A DNA stretch of 64,000 bases from Candidatus Mycobacterium methanotrophicum (lineage in GTDB: Bacteria > Actinomycetota > Actinomycetes > Mycobacteriales > Mycobacteriaceae). Numbering within the stretch: the first letter of the stretch is position 1; each line of letters opens with the position of its first letter. Below the pieces are notes generated by a model, which worked only from the letters and a program-made list of their open reading frames with translations, made no database searches and had not been told where the DNA came from. The stretch is taken from NCBI RefSeq assembly GCF_023515995.1, contig NZ_CP097320.1, positions 1,240,001 to 1,304,000 on the forward strand, written 5' to 3'. The translations under genes were made by a program, and so were the position numbers. Positions 34,570 to 44,129 of the stretch are shown piece by piece.

Positions 34570-35217
34570 ATGATGGCGGCCATGAGTAAGACCGTGGAGA
34601 AGATTGAGCGTGTCACGTTGTCCACGCTCACACAGCGGGGTTGGACCGATGGCGCTGTCAAACGGTTCCTAGGCGAGCCGGATGCCCTGGTGGCGAACCC
34701 GAATTATCGAAGTGGTCCGAAGATGCGCCTCTACGGCCTGCCTCGTGTGGAGGCGGCCGAGCGCAGTGAGCGCTGGTGTACATGGTTTGACAAGACCAAG
34801 ACGCGGCGGGTGAAGGCGTCGGCTCAACAAAGTGAGCGGATGAACGCTTCTCGCGTGGAACTGGCCGCACAGATCAGCGCGGTCGTGATCCGTATTCCGC
34901 ACTTGGCGAAGGACGAGCTGTTCGGTGTGGCGGTCGCCGACCGTAACGCCCAGTCAGCATGGCACGCGGCCGAAAGGGGCCGCTACAACCACGATCCCGC
35001 CACGGTGTCCTCGGTTGATCCCGCTGCGCCGCGGCGGTGGGCGGTCAATTATCTGCGCCATGTCGAGACCGATTACGACTGGTTATTGGACAGTGTGACC
35101 GGCCGGGTGGGCGTCACCGAAGCTCGCCAGCTCATCCGTGAGCGGGTACTCAACGGTATCGCCGCCCAGTACCCGTATCTGGCAGCAGAGTGCGCCCGCC
35201 AACAGGCATACCGCTGA
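34570..35217 (+). CDS. Accessory protein between tnpA and tnpB, unknown function
   Basis: About 215 aa if started at ATG 34570 (34573 and 34582 are alternatives; the last has GGGGGA 12 bases before it). N-terminal LTQRGWTDGAVKRFLGEPDA and YRSGPKMRLYGLPRVEAAE form a compact module. A charged middle, KTKTRRVKASAQQSERM, follows, and the C-terminal WAVNYLRHVETDYDWLLDSV ... IAAQYPYLAAECARQ matches a family I remember as widespread hypothetical proteins in actinobacteria. Its stop overlaps the tnpB ATG (TGATG), so TnpB synthesis is coupled to it. Likely nucleic-acid binding; role unknown. Confidence 0.7.
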   Translation: MMAAMSKTVEKIERVTLSTLTQRGWTDGAVKRFLGEPDALVANPNYRSGPKMRLYGLPRVEAAERSERWCTWFDKTKTRRVKASAQQSERMNASRVELAAQISAVVIRIPHLAKDELFGVAVADRNAQSAWHAAERGRYNHDPATVSSVDPAAPRRWAVNYLRHVETDYDWLLDSVTGRVGVTEARQLIRERVLNGIAAQYPYLAAECARQQAYR

Positions 35218-36890
35218 TGAACCTGCGCGCGATTGCTGATCCGTTTGTCGCCGCTGTGTCGTCTGGTGCACGGGTACGCGCCCGGTTGCGCGTCAACGAC
35301 ACTGATGCGGTGGTGCTCACCCAAGTTGGTGGGTTACTGGGCGAGCTTGCGGGTCGTGACCTGGCCGCGCGGCGCCGGGAGGGCCGGTTGGATGCGAAAG
35401 GTAAAGCGCAGTCGCGTCAGAAGCGGAAGAAGGCGTTAACGAGCGAGTCGTCGTCGCGGTGGGCAGGGGCGATCACCCGCACCAGCGAGGACCAGTACCG
35501 GTTGGCTGAACAGAACCTGTGGGCTGAACGCGCCAGCCTCGCCGCGCGGATACGAACCATCACTACCCGTTTAGCGGCCCCGGTCGGCGGCGATCAGGTC
35601 GGCGCCGGTAAGAAGGCGGCGCGCGGGTATGCGAGCAAGTCGGAGCGGCACGCGAAGACGGTCCGGTTGCAAACGCTCACCACGCGCCTGGACGCGGTCG
35701 ACGCCGGCCTGATGGCCGGGACCGTTCATGTGGTGCGGGGCGGGAAAGCGTTGCTGCACAAGCGGAATAACCTCGACGACGCGGGACTGACTGTGCAGCA
35801 ATGGCGCCAACAGTGGGCGGCGGCGCGGTTGTTCCTGACCGCTGACGGGGAAAAGGACAAAGCGTGGGGCAACGAAACAATCCGCTGGAACCCCGATGAG
35901 CGGTGGCTGGAACTGAAACTCCCCGCTCCGCTGACACACTTGGCGAATCGTCCCCACGGCCGGTATCGACTTTCGTGTCCAGTCGAGTTCACCTACCGCG
36001 GTGAGGAGGTCGCTGCACAGGCCGCTGCCGGGGCGGTCCGCTACGACATCAGCTGCGACCCCGAATCGGGGCGCTGGTATGTGGATGCCTCCTGGAGGGC
36101 AGCGCCGTCCCCTGCACCGTCGCTCGACGAATTGCGTCAACATCCGGTCGCGGCGGTCGATGTCAACGATGGACACCTCGCTGTCACCAGCGTCTGCCCG
36201 GACGGCAACATCCTCGGCGCCGCCCGCACCCTCGTCCTCAATCTGACAGGACAGTCGGCTAGGACTCGTGACGGCCGGCTGCGGGCTGCGATCACCGGCC
36301 TGCTCACCCACGCTCACGCGGTCGGCGCCAAAGCGATCGTGATCGAAAACCTCGACTTCGTCGACGCCCGAACACAGGGCCGCGAGAAGACCGGCAACCG
36401 GCCCAGCCGAGGACGAAAGGGCCGCCGGTTCCGCCGGCAGATCGCCGGCATCCCCACCGCCAAATTCCGGGACCGGCTGACCCAGATGGCGTCAAACACC
36501 GGGCTCGCGGTCATCGTCGTGGATTCCGCTTACACGTCGAAATGGGCCGCCCAACACTGGCTGGCCCCCATGAAAAACCATCACCCCCAGACTTCCGGGC
36601 ACCACGCAGCCGCGTTGGTGATCGGCAGACGCGGACTCGGTCACCGGGCCCGGCGTCGCGTGAACACGAACCCGCCCGCCCCAGCGGAGGCGAGCCGGGT
36701 CAACAACCGCGACACCCGGACAACCCCGGCAACCCAGCGAGCACCCAGGAAACCCGCCACCCCACGAGGCAACCGGCAGCCGACAGGCACCAAGACCAGA
36801 CGTGCTCACAGGACCACGGCGAGAATCCAGGCGACCCACGACCGTTCGGGGCCGCCCACCGGGCGAAACTCAGTTCCGCTCAGTGTCTAG
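35217..36890 (+). CDS. tnpB: TnpB-like RuvC-fold protein of an IS607-type element
   Basis: A 557-aa TnpB (the ancestor family of Cas12). RuvC-I is AAVDVNDGHLAV with D315 or D318. RuvC-II is AIVIENLDFVDA with E377, then the conserved bridge region RQIAGIPTAKFRDRLTQMAS and VVDSAYTSKWAAQHW. At the RuvC-III position the text is SGHHAAALVIGRRGLGHR: histidine stands where the catalytic Asp of D-x-N-A-A is expected. There is no cysteine after this point, so no four-Cys zinc ribbon. A basic Pro/Arg/Thr tail of about 90 residues ends the protein. ATG 35217 overlaps the upstream stop. Confidence 0.85.
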   Translation: MNLRAIADPFVAAVSSGARVRARLRVNDTDAVVLTQVGGLLGELAGRDLAARRREGRLDAKGKAQSRQKRKKALTSESSSRWAGAITRTSEDQYRLAEQNLWAERASLAARIRTITTRLAAPVGGDQVGAGKKAARGYASKSERHAKTVRLQTLTTRLDAVDAGLMAGTVHVVRGGKALLHKRNNLDDAGLTVQQWRQQWAAARLFLTADGEKDKAWGNETIRWNPDERWLELKLPAPLTHLANRPHGRYRLSCPVEFTYRGEEVAAQAAAGAVRYDISCDPESGRWYVDASWRAAPSPAPSLDELRQHPVAAVDVNDGHLAVTSVCPDGNILGAARTLVLNLTGQSARTRDGRLRAAITGLLTHAHAVGAKAIVIENLDFVDARTQGREKTGNRPSRGRKGRRFRRQIAGIPTAKFRDRLTQMASNTGLAVIVVDSAYTSKWAAQHWLAPMKNHHPQTSGHHAAALVIGRRGLGHRARRRVNTNPPAPAEASRVNNRDTRTTPATQRAPRKPATPRGNRQPTGTKTRRAHRTTARIQATHDRSGPPTGRNSVPLSV

Positions 36891-36934
36891 GAACGGTGTG
36901 AGGCGTAGGCGACATAGGGCCAACACTGAGCGGT

Positions 36935-37653
36935 ATGACGCGAAAAGTCGTGACCCTCGGGTTTCCCGGCGTGCAGGCCCTGGACGTGGTCGGGCCGTTC
37001 AATGTGTTCGCCGGCGCATCACTGGCTTTGTCCGCCCACGGCAAGGAGCCCTATCCAGCCGTTTCGGGCGTCGATCGACGGGAAACCGGTGTCCACCGAG
37101 ACCGGGTTGACCTTCGCCACCGTCGAACTGCGCGTTGGCGCGGGAATTCCCGGCGGTCGACGTCGACCCGGACCCGATTTTCGTGCGCAGCTCGGCCAGC
37201 GTGTGGACCGCGGCCGGCGTCTGTGCGGGCATCGATTTGGCGCTGGCGCTGGTGGAGGAGGATCACGGCGCCGCGCTGGCCCAAACAGTGGCCCGTTACC
37301 TGGTGCTGCATCTGCGCCGGCCCGGCGGGCAGACGCAGTTCGCCGCGCCGGTGTGGGTGGCTCGGGCCAAGCGCGAACCCATCCGCGCCGTCCAAGATGC
37401 GATCGAATCCGAACCTCGGGGCGCGACCTGGACGGCGTCGGTGTGCTCGGGTTCGATCATCCTGGCGGCGGCGGGATTGCTCAATGGCAAGCTCGACTGC
37501 GGCCACATGTCCAAGGCGTCGGTGAAGACCAAAGCCGCCGCAACCGCGCTGATGGCCAGGGGTATCGCCAAACCGGCTCAGCTCAAGGCCGGGACGCTGC
37601 TGCTGTGGGACCGCGCGCTGTCGGTCGCGCGGGCCAAGGTGGCGCGTCGCTGA
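36935..37653 (+). pseudogene. DJ-1/PfpI-GlxA-like protein, rearranged
   Basis: Starts MTRKVVTLGFPGVQALDVVG PFNVFAGASLAL in the style of GlxA-type regulators, then loses its frame near 37065. A second frame from 37135 reads AREFPAVDVDPDPIFVRSSA ... AGIDLALALVEEDHGAALAQ ... LRRPGGQTQFAAPVW, the later part of the same family. Next comes WTASVCSGSIILAAAGLLNG, the nucleophile-elbow region, which belongs earlier in the fold. The order is therefore wrong, and the AraC-type HTH end is absent. A deletion or shuffle between two related genes is likely. Confidence 0.75.
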
Positions 37654-37703
37654 ATTGCTGCGGCGCAACGGCCGCTACTGCCCATATGCTTGGCTTCGCT
37701 CAA

Positions 37704-37760
37704 CGAGATCGACGCCAGCGTGCCGGTCACTCGCACGTTTTCGCTTCAACGTCAATCTCG
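37704..37760. repeat. Imperfect palindrome, CGAGATYGACG family
   Basis: Left arm CGAGATCGACGCCAGCG (37704-37720) and right arm CGTCAATCTCG (to 37760) form an imperfect inverted repeat. The same arm core occurs at 30395-30450. It lies between the convergent GlxA-like remnant and the alpha/beta hydrolase gene. Confidence 0.6.
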
Positions 37761-37812
37761 ATGGCGCTTCGTCATAGCGGACGAGCTGCTTTTTAATCAA
37801 CGACTCGCGACG

Positions 37813-38640
37813 CTAAGCTGCGATCGCGTCGATCACTGCTTCGGGCTTATCAAGGGCGACAAAAGTTTTCGCGTCAGGCACCTCGATCAACTGGGCGTTG
37901 CCGAACGCCTCAGCGAGCCGGCGGCCCAGGCTCGGCGTGAAGCAGCGATCCGCCTGGCCCCAGACCAGCGTGACCGGCTTGTTGAACCGCGCTAGCCGGG
38001 TGGCCACGTCGGTGAGATCGGTCTTGGCCACCTGACGCAGCAGTGCCGCCAGGTCGCGGCAGATGCGTGAGTCGCCCCGGCACGGTTGCAGCCAGCCGGC
38101 CGTCATGTCCTGGTCGGGGTGGTTGGTCAGCAGGCCGTATCCAAGCGGGGAGCGGCGCAGCGCGCCCAGCCGCATCGGTCCGATGAGCGCCTTGATCGAG
38201 ATGGGACCGCGAAGCGCGGCGAACACCAGGTCGAATGGGGCAGGAGGGCATTTGTCGAACGCGTCGCAGTTGGTTAGCACCAGGCGGCCGATCCGGTCCG
38301 GATGGGCGTCGATGACCAGTTGGCACAGGCCTCCGCCGGTGTTGCTGCCGACCAGCGTCACGCCGGAAAGGTCGAGGGCGATGATCGCGTCGTTGATCAG
38401 CTCCGCGACACCGGGCAGCGATAGCACGCCCGTGTCGTTGACCGGGATGGTGTGTGAGCCCAACGGCAAAGTCGGCGCGATGCAGCGATACCCGAGCCGC
38501 CCCAGGTCTTCAGCGACGTCGCGCCACAGTTGCCCGTCCACCAGGATGCCGTGGACGAACAAGACCGGCGGGTACGCCGAATTTTGCGGCCCGAACTCCT
38601 GGTATTCGATGGTGGCCTTCGCGAGCGCCAGCTGTGCCAT
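37813..38640 (-). CDS. Alpha/beta hydrolase
   Basis: A 275-aa alpha/beta-hydrolase-fold protein: oxyanion-hole VLFVHGILVDGQLW (about residue 28), nucleophile elbow LVGSNTGGGLCQLV (about 101), acid near VWGQADRCFTP and a C-terminal region where the catalytic His would be expected (VPDAKTFVALDKPE) that has no His. The elbow reads G-S-N-T-G, normal for the fold. The apparent lack of the usual C-terminal His makes activity uncertain. ATG 38640 follows GAGGAGGACAAACC. Divergent from bpoC. Confidence 0.85.
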   Translation of the reverse strand: MAQLALAKATIEYQEFGPQNSAYPPVLFVHGILVDGQLWRDVAEDLGRLGYRCIAPTLPLGSHTIPVNDTGVLSLPGVAELINDAIIALDLSGVTLVGSNTGGGLCQLVIDAHPDRIGRLVLTNCDAFDKCPPAPFDLVFAALRGPISIKALIGPMRLGALRRSPLGYGLLTNHPDQDMTAGWLQPCRGDSRICRDLAALLRQVAKTDLTDVATRLARFNKPVTLVWGQADRCFTPSLGRRLAEAFGNAQLIEVPDAKTFVALDKPEAVIDAIAA

Positions 38641-38761
38641 GGGTTTGTCCTCCTCGAACTGCTCGATTCCGTCACTGAAAGTAGAGCGCAAAGCGCCTGC
38701 CAGTCGACGCTGCGAACTGCCAGATACTGCCACCGCGCGGGCGTCGCGTAGGTTCGTCGTC

Positions 38762-39550
38762 GTGATCAACCTGGCTTACGATGACCAAGGTGCCGGAGAG
38801 CCCGTCGTGTTCATCGCCGGCCGCGGCGGTGCCGGACGCACCTGGCACCTGCATCAGGTACCGGCTTTCGTGAAAGCGGGCTACCGCGTCATCACCTTCG
38901 ACAATCGCGGGGTGGGCGCGACGGCCAACGCCGACGGCTTCACGACGGAGACCATGGTCGCCGACACCGCAGCGCTGATCGAATCCCTCGGAGCCGCCCC
39001 AGCGCGCATCGTCGCAGTGTCGATGGGGGCATTCATCGCCCAAGAGCTCATGGTGGCCCGACCCGACCTGGTCAGTCAGGCCGTGCTGATGGCCACCCTC
39101 GGCCGGCTGGACCGGGCACGTGACTTCTTCCGCACCGCCGAAGACGACTTCGGCGCCTCCGGGGTTCAACTGCCCGTTTCCTACGATGCGAAAGTCCGCC
39201 TGCTGGAGAACTTTTCACCAAAAACGCTGAGCAACGACGACGCCGTCGCGGAGTGGATCGGCATGTTCACCATCTGGCCCGTCAAGGTCACCCCCGGGCT
39301 GATCCGCCAAGGCGTGGTGTGGCCGCGCGAGAGCCGGTTGCCGGCCTACCGCGGCATCACCGCGCAGGTGCTGGTACTCGGCTTTGCCGACGATGTGGTG
39401 ACCCCGCCGCATCTTGGCCGAGAGGTCGCCGAGGCCATACCCCACGGCCAGTTCCTGCAGCTCGCCGACACCGGGCACCTCGGGTTCCTGGAGCGTCCCG
39501 AGTCGGTCAACTCCGCGATCCTGCAGTACTTCGGCTTTATGGGGGTCTAA
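38762..39550 (+). CDS. bpoC: Alpha/beta hydrolase BpoC (possible MenH role)
   Basis: A 262-aa alpha/beta hydrolase identical in length to M. tuberculosis BpoC (Rv0554). Visible: VVFIAGRGGAGRTWHLHQVP, IVAVSMGAFIAQEL with the nucleophile Ser, DDVVTPPHLG (acid) and ADTGHLGFLERPE (His). Annotated elsewhere as a non-haem bromoperoxidase, but its place between menC and menD fits the missing SHCHC synthase step (MenH) better. That is inference from context and fold only. Confidence 0.88.
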   Translation: MINLAYDDQGAGEPVVFIAGRGGAGRTWHLHQVPAFVKAGYRVITFDNRGVGATANADGFTTETMVADTAALIESLGAAPARIVAVSMGAFIAQELMVARPDLVSQAVLMATLGRLDRARDFFRTAEDDFGASGVQLPVSYDAKVRLLENFSPKTLSNDDAVAEWIGMFTIWPVKVTPGLIRQGVVWPRESRLPAYRGITAQVLVLGFADDVVTPPHLGREVAEAIPHGQFLQLADTGHLGFLERPESVNSAILQYFGFMGV

Positions 39551-39624
39551 CGGTCACGGGAGTTGCCTGTCGACCTCCTCAGCGGGCCGTCGGCTCGCAT
39601 CGTCGCCCGACGTAGGCTGGCCTG

Positions 39625-41256
39625 GTGAATCCGTCGACGGCCCAGGCCCGTGTCGTCGTCGATGAATTGACCCGTGGCGGCGTCCGCGACGTGGTGTTGT
39701 GCCCGGGCTCACGCAACGCGCCGTTGGCGTTTGCGCTGCAAGACGCCGACCGGGCAGGCGGGCTTCGGCTGCATGTGCGCATCGACGAGCGGACCGCCGG
39801 GTACCTGGCGATCGGGCTGGCGATCGCCGCGGGTGCGCCGGTGTGTGTGGCGATGACGTCGGGCACGGCCGTGGCCAACCTGGGTCCCGCCGTGGTGGAG
39901 GCCAACTACGCGCGGGTGCCGCTGATCGTGCTGTCGGCCAACCGGCCCTATGAACTGCTGGGCACCGGCGCCAACCAGACCATGGAGCAGCTGGGCTACT
40001 TCGGCACCCAGGTCCGCGCCACGATCAGTCTCGGGCTGGCCGAGGATGCGCCGGAGCGGATGGACACCTTCAACGCGACCTGGCGATCGGCCACCTGCCG
40101 GGTGCTGGCAGCGGCTACCGGCGCCCGTAGCGCCAACGCCGGGCCGGTGCAATTCGACATCCCGCTGCGCGAGCCGCTGGTACCCGACCCCGATCCCGGC
40201 CCCACCCCGCCGGGGCGCCTGGGCGGCAAACCATGGACTTACTTCCCGCAGGTCAGCTTCGACCAGCCGCTGGACCTCGACCTGAGCCGCGACACCGTCG
40301 TCATCGCCGGCCACGGCGCCGGTGCGCAGCCAGAGCTGGCGGCATTGCCGACCGTCGCCGAGCCGACCGCCCCGCCGGCCGCCAACCCGCTGCACCCGCT
40401 GGCGCTGCCGCTGCTGCGCCCGCAGCAGGTGATCATGCTCGGCCGTCCGACCCTGCACCGACCGGTCTCGGCGCTACTGGCCGACGCGAAAGTGCCCGTC
40501 TACGCGCTGACCACCGGCCCGCGCTGGCCCGATGTGTCGGGTAACTCCCAAGCCACCGGCACCCGGGCAGTCACCACCGGCGAACCGAACCCGGCCTGGC
40601 TGGGCCGTTGCGCCGAGCTCAACCGGCACGCGCTCACCGCGGTGCGTGAGCAGCTGAAGGGCCATCCGCTGACCACCGGCCTGCACGTCGCCGCCGCCGT
40701 CGCCGATGCGCTACGCCCCGGTGACCAACTGGTGCTCGGTGCGTCGAACCCGGTGCGCGACGCCGCGCTGGTGGGCCTAGGGGCCGCGGAGCATCGCGGA
40801 AAGATCAAAGTGCGCTCCAACCGCGGGGTCGCCGGCATCGACGGCACGGTGTCCACCGCAATCGGCGCGGCTTTGGCCCACGACGGGCGCACGGTGGCAT
40901 TGATCGGCGACTTGACCTTCATCCACGACAGCTCCGGGTTGCTGATCGGGCCGACCGAGCCGGTGCCGGCCGACCTGGCCATCGTGGTGTCGAACGACAA
41001 CGGCGGCGGCATCTTCGAGCTGCTCGAGCAGGGCGACCCGCGATTTTCTGACGTGTCCTGCCGGGTGTTCGGCACCCCGCACGACGTCGACGTCGGCGCG
41101 CTGTGCCGCGCCTACCATGTCGACAGCCGGCAGATCGAGATCGATGAGCTCGGCCCAGCGCTCGACGAAACCGCTGCCGGCATGCGGGTGCTCGAGGTCA
41201 AGGCCGACCGGTCCTCGTTGCGGCAGCTGCACGCAGCGATCAAGGCAGCGCTGTGA
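39625..41256 (+). CDS. menD: SEPHCHC synthase MenD
   Basis: ThDP-dependent enzyme adding a succinyl-semialdehyde unit to isochorismate, the committed step of menaquinone synthesis. The 543 aa contain the N-terminal PYR domain ([20 protein letters not shown]), the central TH3-like domain and the C-terminal PP domain with the ThDP motif [13 protein letters not shown] ... [15 protein letters not shown] (about 430-475). Matches Rv0555. Its stop overlaps the next gene's GTG. Confidence 0.95.
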   Translation: MNPSTAQARVVVDELTRGGVRDVVLCPGSRNAPLAFALQDADRAGGLRLHVRIDERTAGYLAIGLAIAAGAPVCVAMTSGTAVANLGPAVVEANYARVPLIVLSANRPYELLGTGANQTMEQLGYFGTQVRATISLGLAEDAPERMDTFNATWRSATCRVLAAATGARSANAGPVQFDIPLREPLVPDPDPGPTPPGRLGGKPWTYFPQVSFDQPLDLDLSRDTVVIAGHGAGAQPELAALPTVAEPTAPPAANPLHPLALPLLRPQQVIMLGRPTLHRPVSALLADAKVPVYALTTGPRWPDVSGNSQATGTRAVTTGEPNPAWLGRCAELNRHALTAVREQLKGHPLTTGLHVAAAVADALRPGDQLVLGASNPVRDAALVGLGAAEHRGKIKVRSNRGVAGIDGTVSTAIGAALAHDGRTVALIGDLTFIHDSSGLLIGPTEPVPADLAIVVSNDNGGGIFELLEQGDPRFSDVSCRVFGTPHDVDVGALCRAYHVDSRQIEIDELGPALDETAAGMRVLEVKADRSSLRQLHAAIKAAL

Positions 41257-41804
41257 AGGTGCCCGCTAGAGCGGCGGCGGCGCTGGCATCATTTAAAGCC
41301 CTGGCGCGCAGCCTGATCCACGATCGCAGCGGCGCCATGCCCGATACTCGCGGGCATCGCGTGGTGCACTGGGCACGGATCGGGGTGCTGACCGTGGCCG
41401 GGCTGGTCACGCTGCAGTCGTTGCTGCTGGTAGCCGGTGCCTGGCGCAACGACATTGCCATCCAACGCAATATGGGAGTGGCGGAGGCCGAGGTGCTCAG
41501 CGCTGGACCGCGGCGCTCCACCGTCGAATTCGTGACGCCGGACCGGGTCACCTACCGTCCGGAGCTCGGTGTGCTGTATCCGTCCGAATTGGCAACGGGC
41601 ATGCGGATTTACGTCGAATACGACAAACTCAACCCCAATCTGGTGCGAGTGCAACACCGTAACTCCAAGCTGTCCATCGTCCCGGCCGGATCCATCGCGA
41701 TGTTCGGCTGGCTGATCGCCGCCGTCGCGCTGGGCGGGCTGGCCTTGGCGGACAAACGGCTGGACCGTCAGCTGGGCAAGGTGTCCAGCCAACTCGAGTC
41801 GTGA
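41253..41804 (+). CDS. Membrane protein, DUF3592 type (Rv0556-like)
   Basis: A 183-aa protein with one helix near residues 44-66, an extracytoplasmic beta-rich part ([20 protein letters not shown] ... [15 protein letters not shown]) and a second helix near 148-170. This is the DUF3592 layout. Translationally coupled to menD by GTGA. Possibly helps membrane placement of the menaquinone enzymes, but nothing in the sequence proves this. Confidence 0.82.
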   Translation: MKVPARAAAALASFKALARSLIHDRSGAMPDTRGHRVVHWARIGVLTVAGLVTLQSLLLVAGAWRNDIAIQRNMGVAEAEVLSAGPRRSTVEFVTPDRVTYRPELGVLYPSELATGMRIYVEYDKLNPNLVRVQHRNSKLSIVPAGSIAMFGWLIAAVALGGLALADKRLDRQLGKVSSQLES

Positions 41805-42290
41805 ATATCGACCAGCCTATTCGCTTTGAGGTCGTAAACTGTTGGCGTGCCTGACTGATCCGGATTGACCTGAACCAGTCGTGCTCTGTTGGCGTCGTTG
41901 AGCGCGCCGGTATCGACAGCGTGATCGCCGGCGGCGATCCGGTCGGCGACCACCTGCGATAGCCCGCTTTGGCGGGCCATCGCCGCGATGTCGTTGTTGT
42001 TCTGGCCGTCTTTACTTTGGTGGCGAAAGAGGTCTTGCACGAAAGCCTGATACCCCGTCGGCGATGTCGCCGGACCGGCCGCCAAGAACAGCGCATTGGC
42101 GATTCGGGCGGAAACGGTCGTTGCGATGCTTGGCGTCAAGGAAGGTCAGCGCCGCCACCGCCCATGCCTGCAGGCAGAACCGCATTGTCCAGCCCTCTTT
42201 GCGGCAGAGTTCGCATGACGTATGCCCGTCGGTAACCATATCGACAGGCGACGCTGCCACCGTGATGGTGTGCGCGTATCGATTGTCACG
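41768..42290 (-). pseudogene. DsbA/thioredoxin-fold protein remnant
   Basis: Two frames join into one protein. From about 42290 to 42115 it reads [18 protein letters not shown] then FCLQAWAVAALTFLDAKHRND, with a CELC redox-type motif. After a frameshift at about 42110 it reads SARIANALFLAAGPATSPTG, YQAFVQDLFRHQSKDG and AMARQSGLSQVVADRIAAGD, a DsbA-like helical insert and C-terminus. The frame lacks a clear start, overlaps mgtA and the DUF3592 gene at its ends, and is likely decayed. Confidence 0.6.
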
Positions 42291-43397
42291 GAGTCTTTCC
42301 TCCCGCACATCAACGGCGTCAGCAACTCGGTGGTTCGGATACTCGAGCACCTGCGCCGCACCGGTCACGAAGCCCTTGTCATAGCACCCGACACGCCGCC
42401 GGGACAGCCGCCGGCCGATCGGATCCACGACGGTATCCGGGTGCACCGGACGCCGTCGCGAATGTTTCCGAAGGTGACGACGCTGCCCCTCGGAGTGCCC
42501 ACGCCTCGGCTGGTGAGCGTCCTGCGCGGATTCGACCCTGACGTCGTGCATTTGGCCTCACCGGCGCTGCTCGGCTACGGCGGGCTGCGGGCGGCCCGGC
42601 GTCTCGGCGTGCCAACGGTCGCGGTATATCAGACCGACGTACCGGGTTTCGCGCAGAGCTACGGGGTCGGGATCACCGCGCGGGCGGCATGGACGTGGTT
42701 CCGTCACTTGCACGGCCTCGCCGACCGCACCCTGGCGCCGTCCACTGCTACAATGGAATCCCTTGTTGCACACGGTGTTCCGCGAGTGTACCAGTGGGCA
42801 CGCGGCGTCGACGTGATCCGCTATGTACCGTCGGCTCGCAATGAGGTCCTGCGGCAGCACTGGTCCCCGGACGGCAAGCCAATCGTCGGGTTTGTCGGGC
42901 GGCTGGCGCCGGAGAAGCATGTCGAGCGGCTGATCGGGTTGGCTTCCAGCGACACGGTGCAGGTGGTCATCGTCGGCGACGGGGTCGACCGTGCCAAGCT
43001 GCGATCAGCAATGCCCACAGCTGTATTCACTGGCGCGCTGTACGGCGACGAGCTCGCCGAAGCGTATGCCAGCATGGATGTCTTCGTGCACGCCGGCGAG
43101 CACGAGACGTTCTGCCAAGTCGTGCAGGAAGCGCTGGCGTCGGGGTTGCCGGTGATAGCCCCCGACGCCGGCGGACCGCGCGATCTGGTTATCCCGTGGC
43201 GCACCGGACTGTTGTTGGGGGTCAACGAGTTCGAGGCGCAGCTGCCCTCGGCTGTCGCGCACCTGCTGGCCGAACGACAGCGCTACGCGTTGGCAGCCCG
43301 GCGCAGCGTGCTGCACCGCAGCTGGTCGGCGATCTGCGACGAGCTGCTCGGCCACTACGACGCGGTGCGGGGCAACCGGCGTGCAGTGGCCGCCTGA
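42270..43397 (+). CDS. mgtA: GDP-mannose-dependent alpha-mannosyltransferase MgtA/PimB
   Basis: GT4-family enzyme making mannolipid precursors of lipoglycans. The 375 aa contain [20 protein letters not shown] (acceptor side), [29 protein letters not shown] (about 211) and the nucleotide-sugar motif [22 protein letters not shown] (EX7E, about 275-292). Matches Rv0557. GTG 42270 starts the family N-terminus [12 protein letters not shown]; an in-frame start at 42222 would lie within the DsbA-like remnant. Confidence 0.93.
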   Translation: MRVSIVTESFLPHINGVSNSVVRILEHLRRTGHEALVIAPDTPPGQPPADRIHDGIRVHRTPSRMFPKVTTLPLGVPTPRLVSVLRGFDPDVVHLASPALLGYGGLRAARRLGVPTVAVYQTDVPGFAQSYGVGITARAAWTWFRHLHGLADRTLAPSTATMESLVAHGVPRVYQWARGVDVIRYVPSARNEVLRQHWSPDGKPIVGFVGRLAPEKHVERLIGLASSDTVQVVIVGDGVDRAKLRSAMPTAVFTGALYGDELAEAYASMDVFVHAGEHETFCQVVQEALASGLPVIAPDAGGPRDLVIPWRTGLLLGVNEFEAQLPSAVAHLLAERQRYALAARRSVLHRSWSAICDELLGHYDAVRGNRRAVAA

Positions 43398-43424
43398 GCT
43401 AGCCCCGGGCTGTACCGTCGACTC

Positions 43425-44117
43425 GTGAGTCGTGCTGCCTTGGACAAGGACCCCCGAGACGTCGCGTCGATGTTCGACGGCGTGGCCCGGCGCTACGATC
43501 TGACCAACACCGTGTTGTCGCTCGGCCAGGACCGGTATTGGCGTCGCGCCACCCGGTTGGCGCTGGACATCAGATCGGGTCAGAAGGTGCTAGATCTGGC
43601 CGCGGGCACCGCGGTGTCGACGGTGGAGCTGGCCGGCTCCGGCGCGTGGTGCGTGGCGACGGACTTTTCGATCGGAATGTTGGCAGCCGGACGGGCGCGC
43701 ATCGTGCCGAAGGTCGCCGGTGATGCGACCCGATTGCCATTCGGCGACAACGTGTTCGACGCCGTCACGATCAGTTTCGGGCTGCGCAATATCGCCGACC
43801 GCGACGCGGCGCTGCGCGAGATGGCTCGGGTCACCCGTCCCGGCGGGCGGTTGGCGGTGTGCGAATTCTCCACGCCCACCAACCGGCTATTGGCGACGGC
43901 CTACAAGGAGTATTTGATGCGGGCGCTGCCGCGGTTAGCGCGGGTGGTGTCGAGCAATCCGGAGGCGTATGTGTACCTGGCCGAGTCGATTCGGGCCTGG
44001 CCCGACCAGCCCGCGCTGGCGCGTCAGATTTCAGCTGCCGGATGGTCGGCGGTGCGGTGGCGCAACCTGACCGGCGGCATCGTCGCATTGCACGCCGCCT
44101 ACAAGGCGCCCAGCTGA
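43425..44117 (+). CDS. menG: Demethylmenaquinone methyltransferase MenG (UbiE)
   Basis: SAM-dependent methyltransferase for the last ring step to menaquinone. The 230 aa show the UbiE-family signatures [23 protein letters not shown] motif [16 protein letters not shown] (about 57), [19 protein letters not shown] (about 108) and the C-terminal [18 protein letters not shown]. Matches Rv0558 (also called menH in older lists). GTG start, 28 bp after mgtA. Confidence 0.95.
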   Translation: MSRAALDKDPRDVASMFDGVARRYDLTNTVLSLGQDRYWRRATRLALDIRSGQKVLDLAAGTAVSTVELAGSGAWCVATDFSIGMLAAGRARIVPKVAGDATRLPFGDNVFDAVTISFGLRNIADRDAALREMARVTRPGGRLAVCEFSTPTNRLLATAYKEYLMRALPRLARVVSSNPEAYVYLAESIRAWPDQPALARQISAAGWSAVRWRNLTGGIVALHAAYKAPS

Positions 44118-44129
44118 CTTTTCTTGCCG

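Noticed and set aside
34132..35217. One 361-aa recombinase-fusion gene
   Set aside because: The frame is continuous, but the TnpA part ends at its family C-terminus and the second part has its own ATGs and a widespread independent family. Two units joined by read-through is the simpler view.
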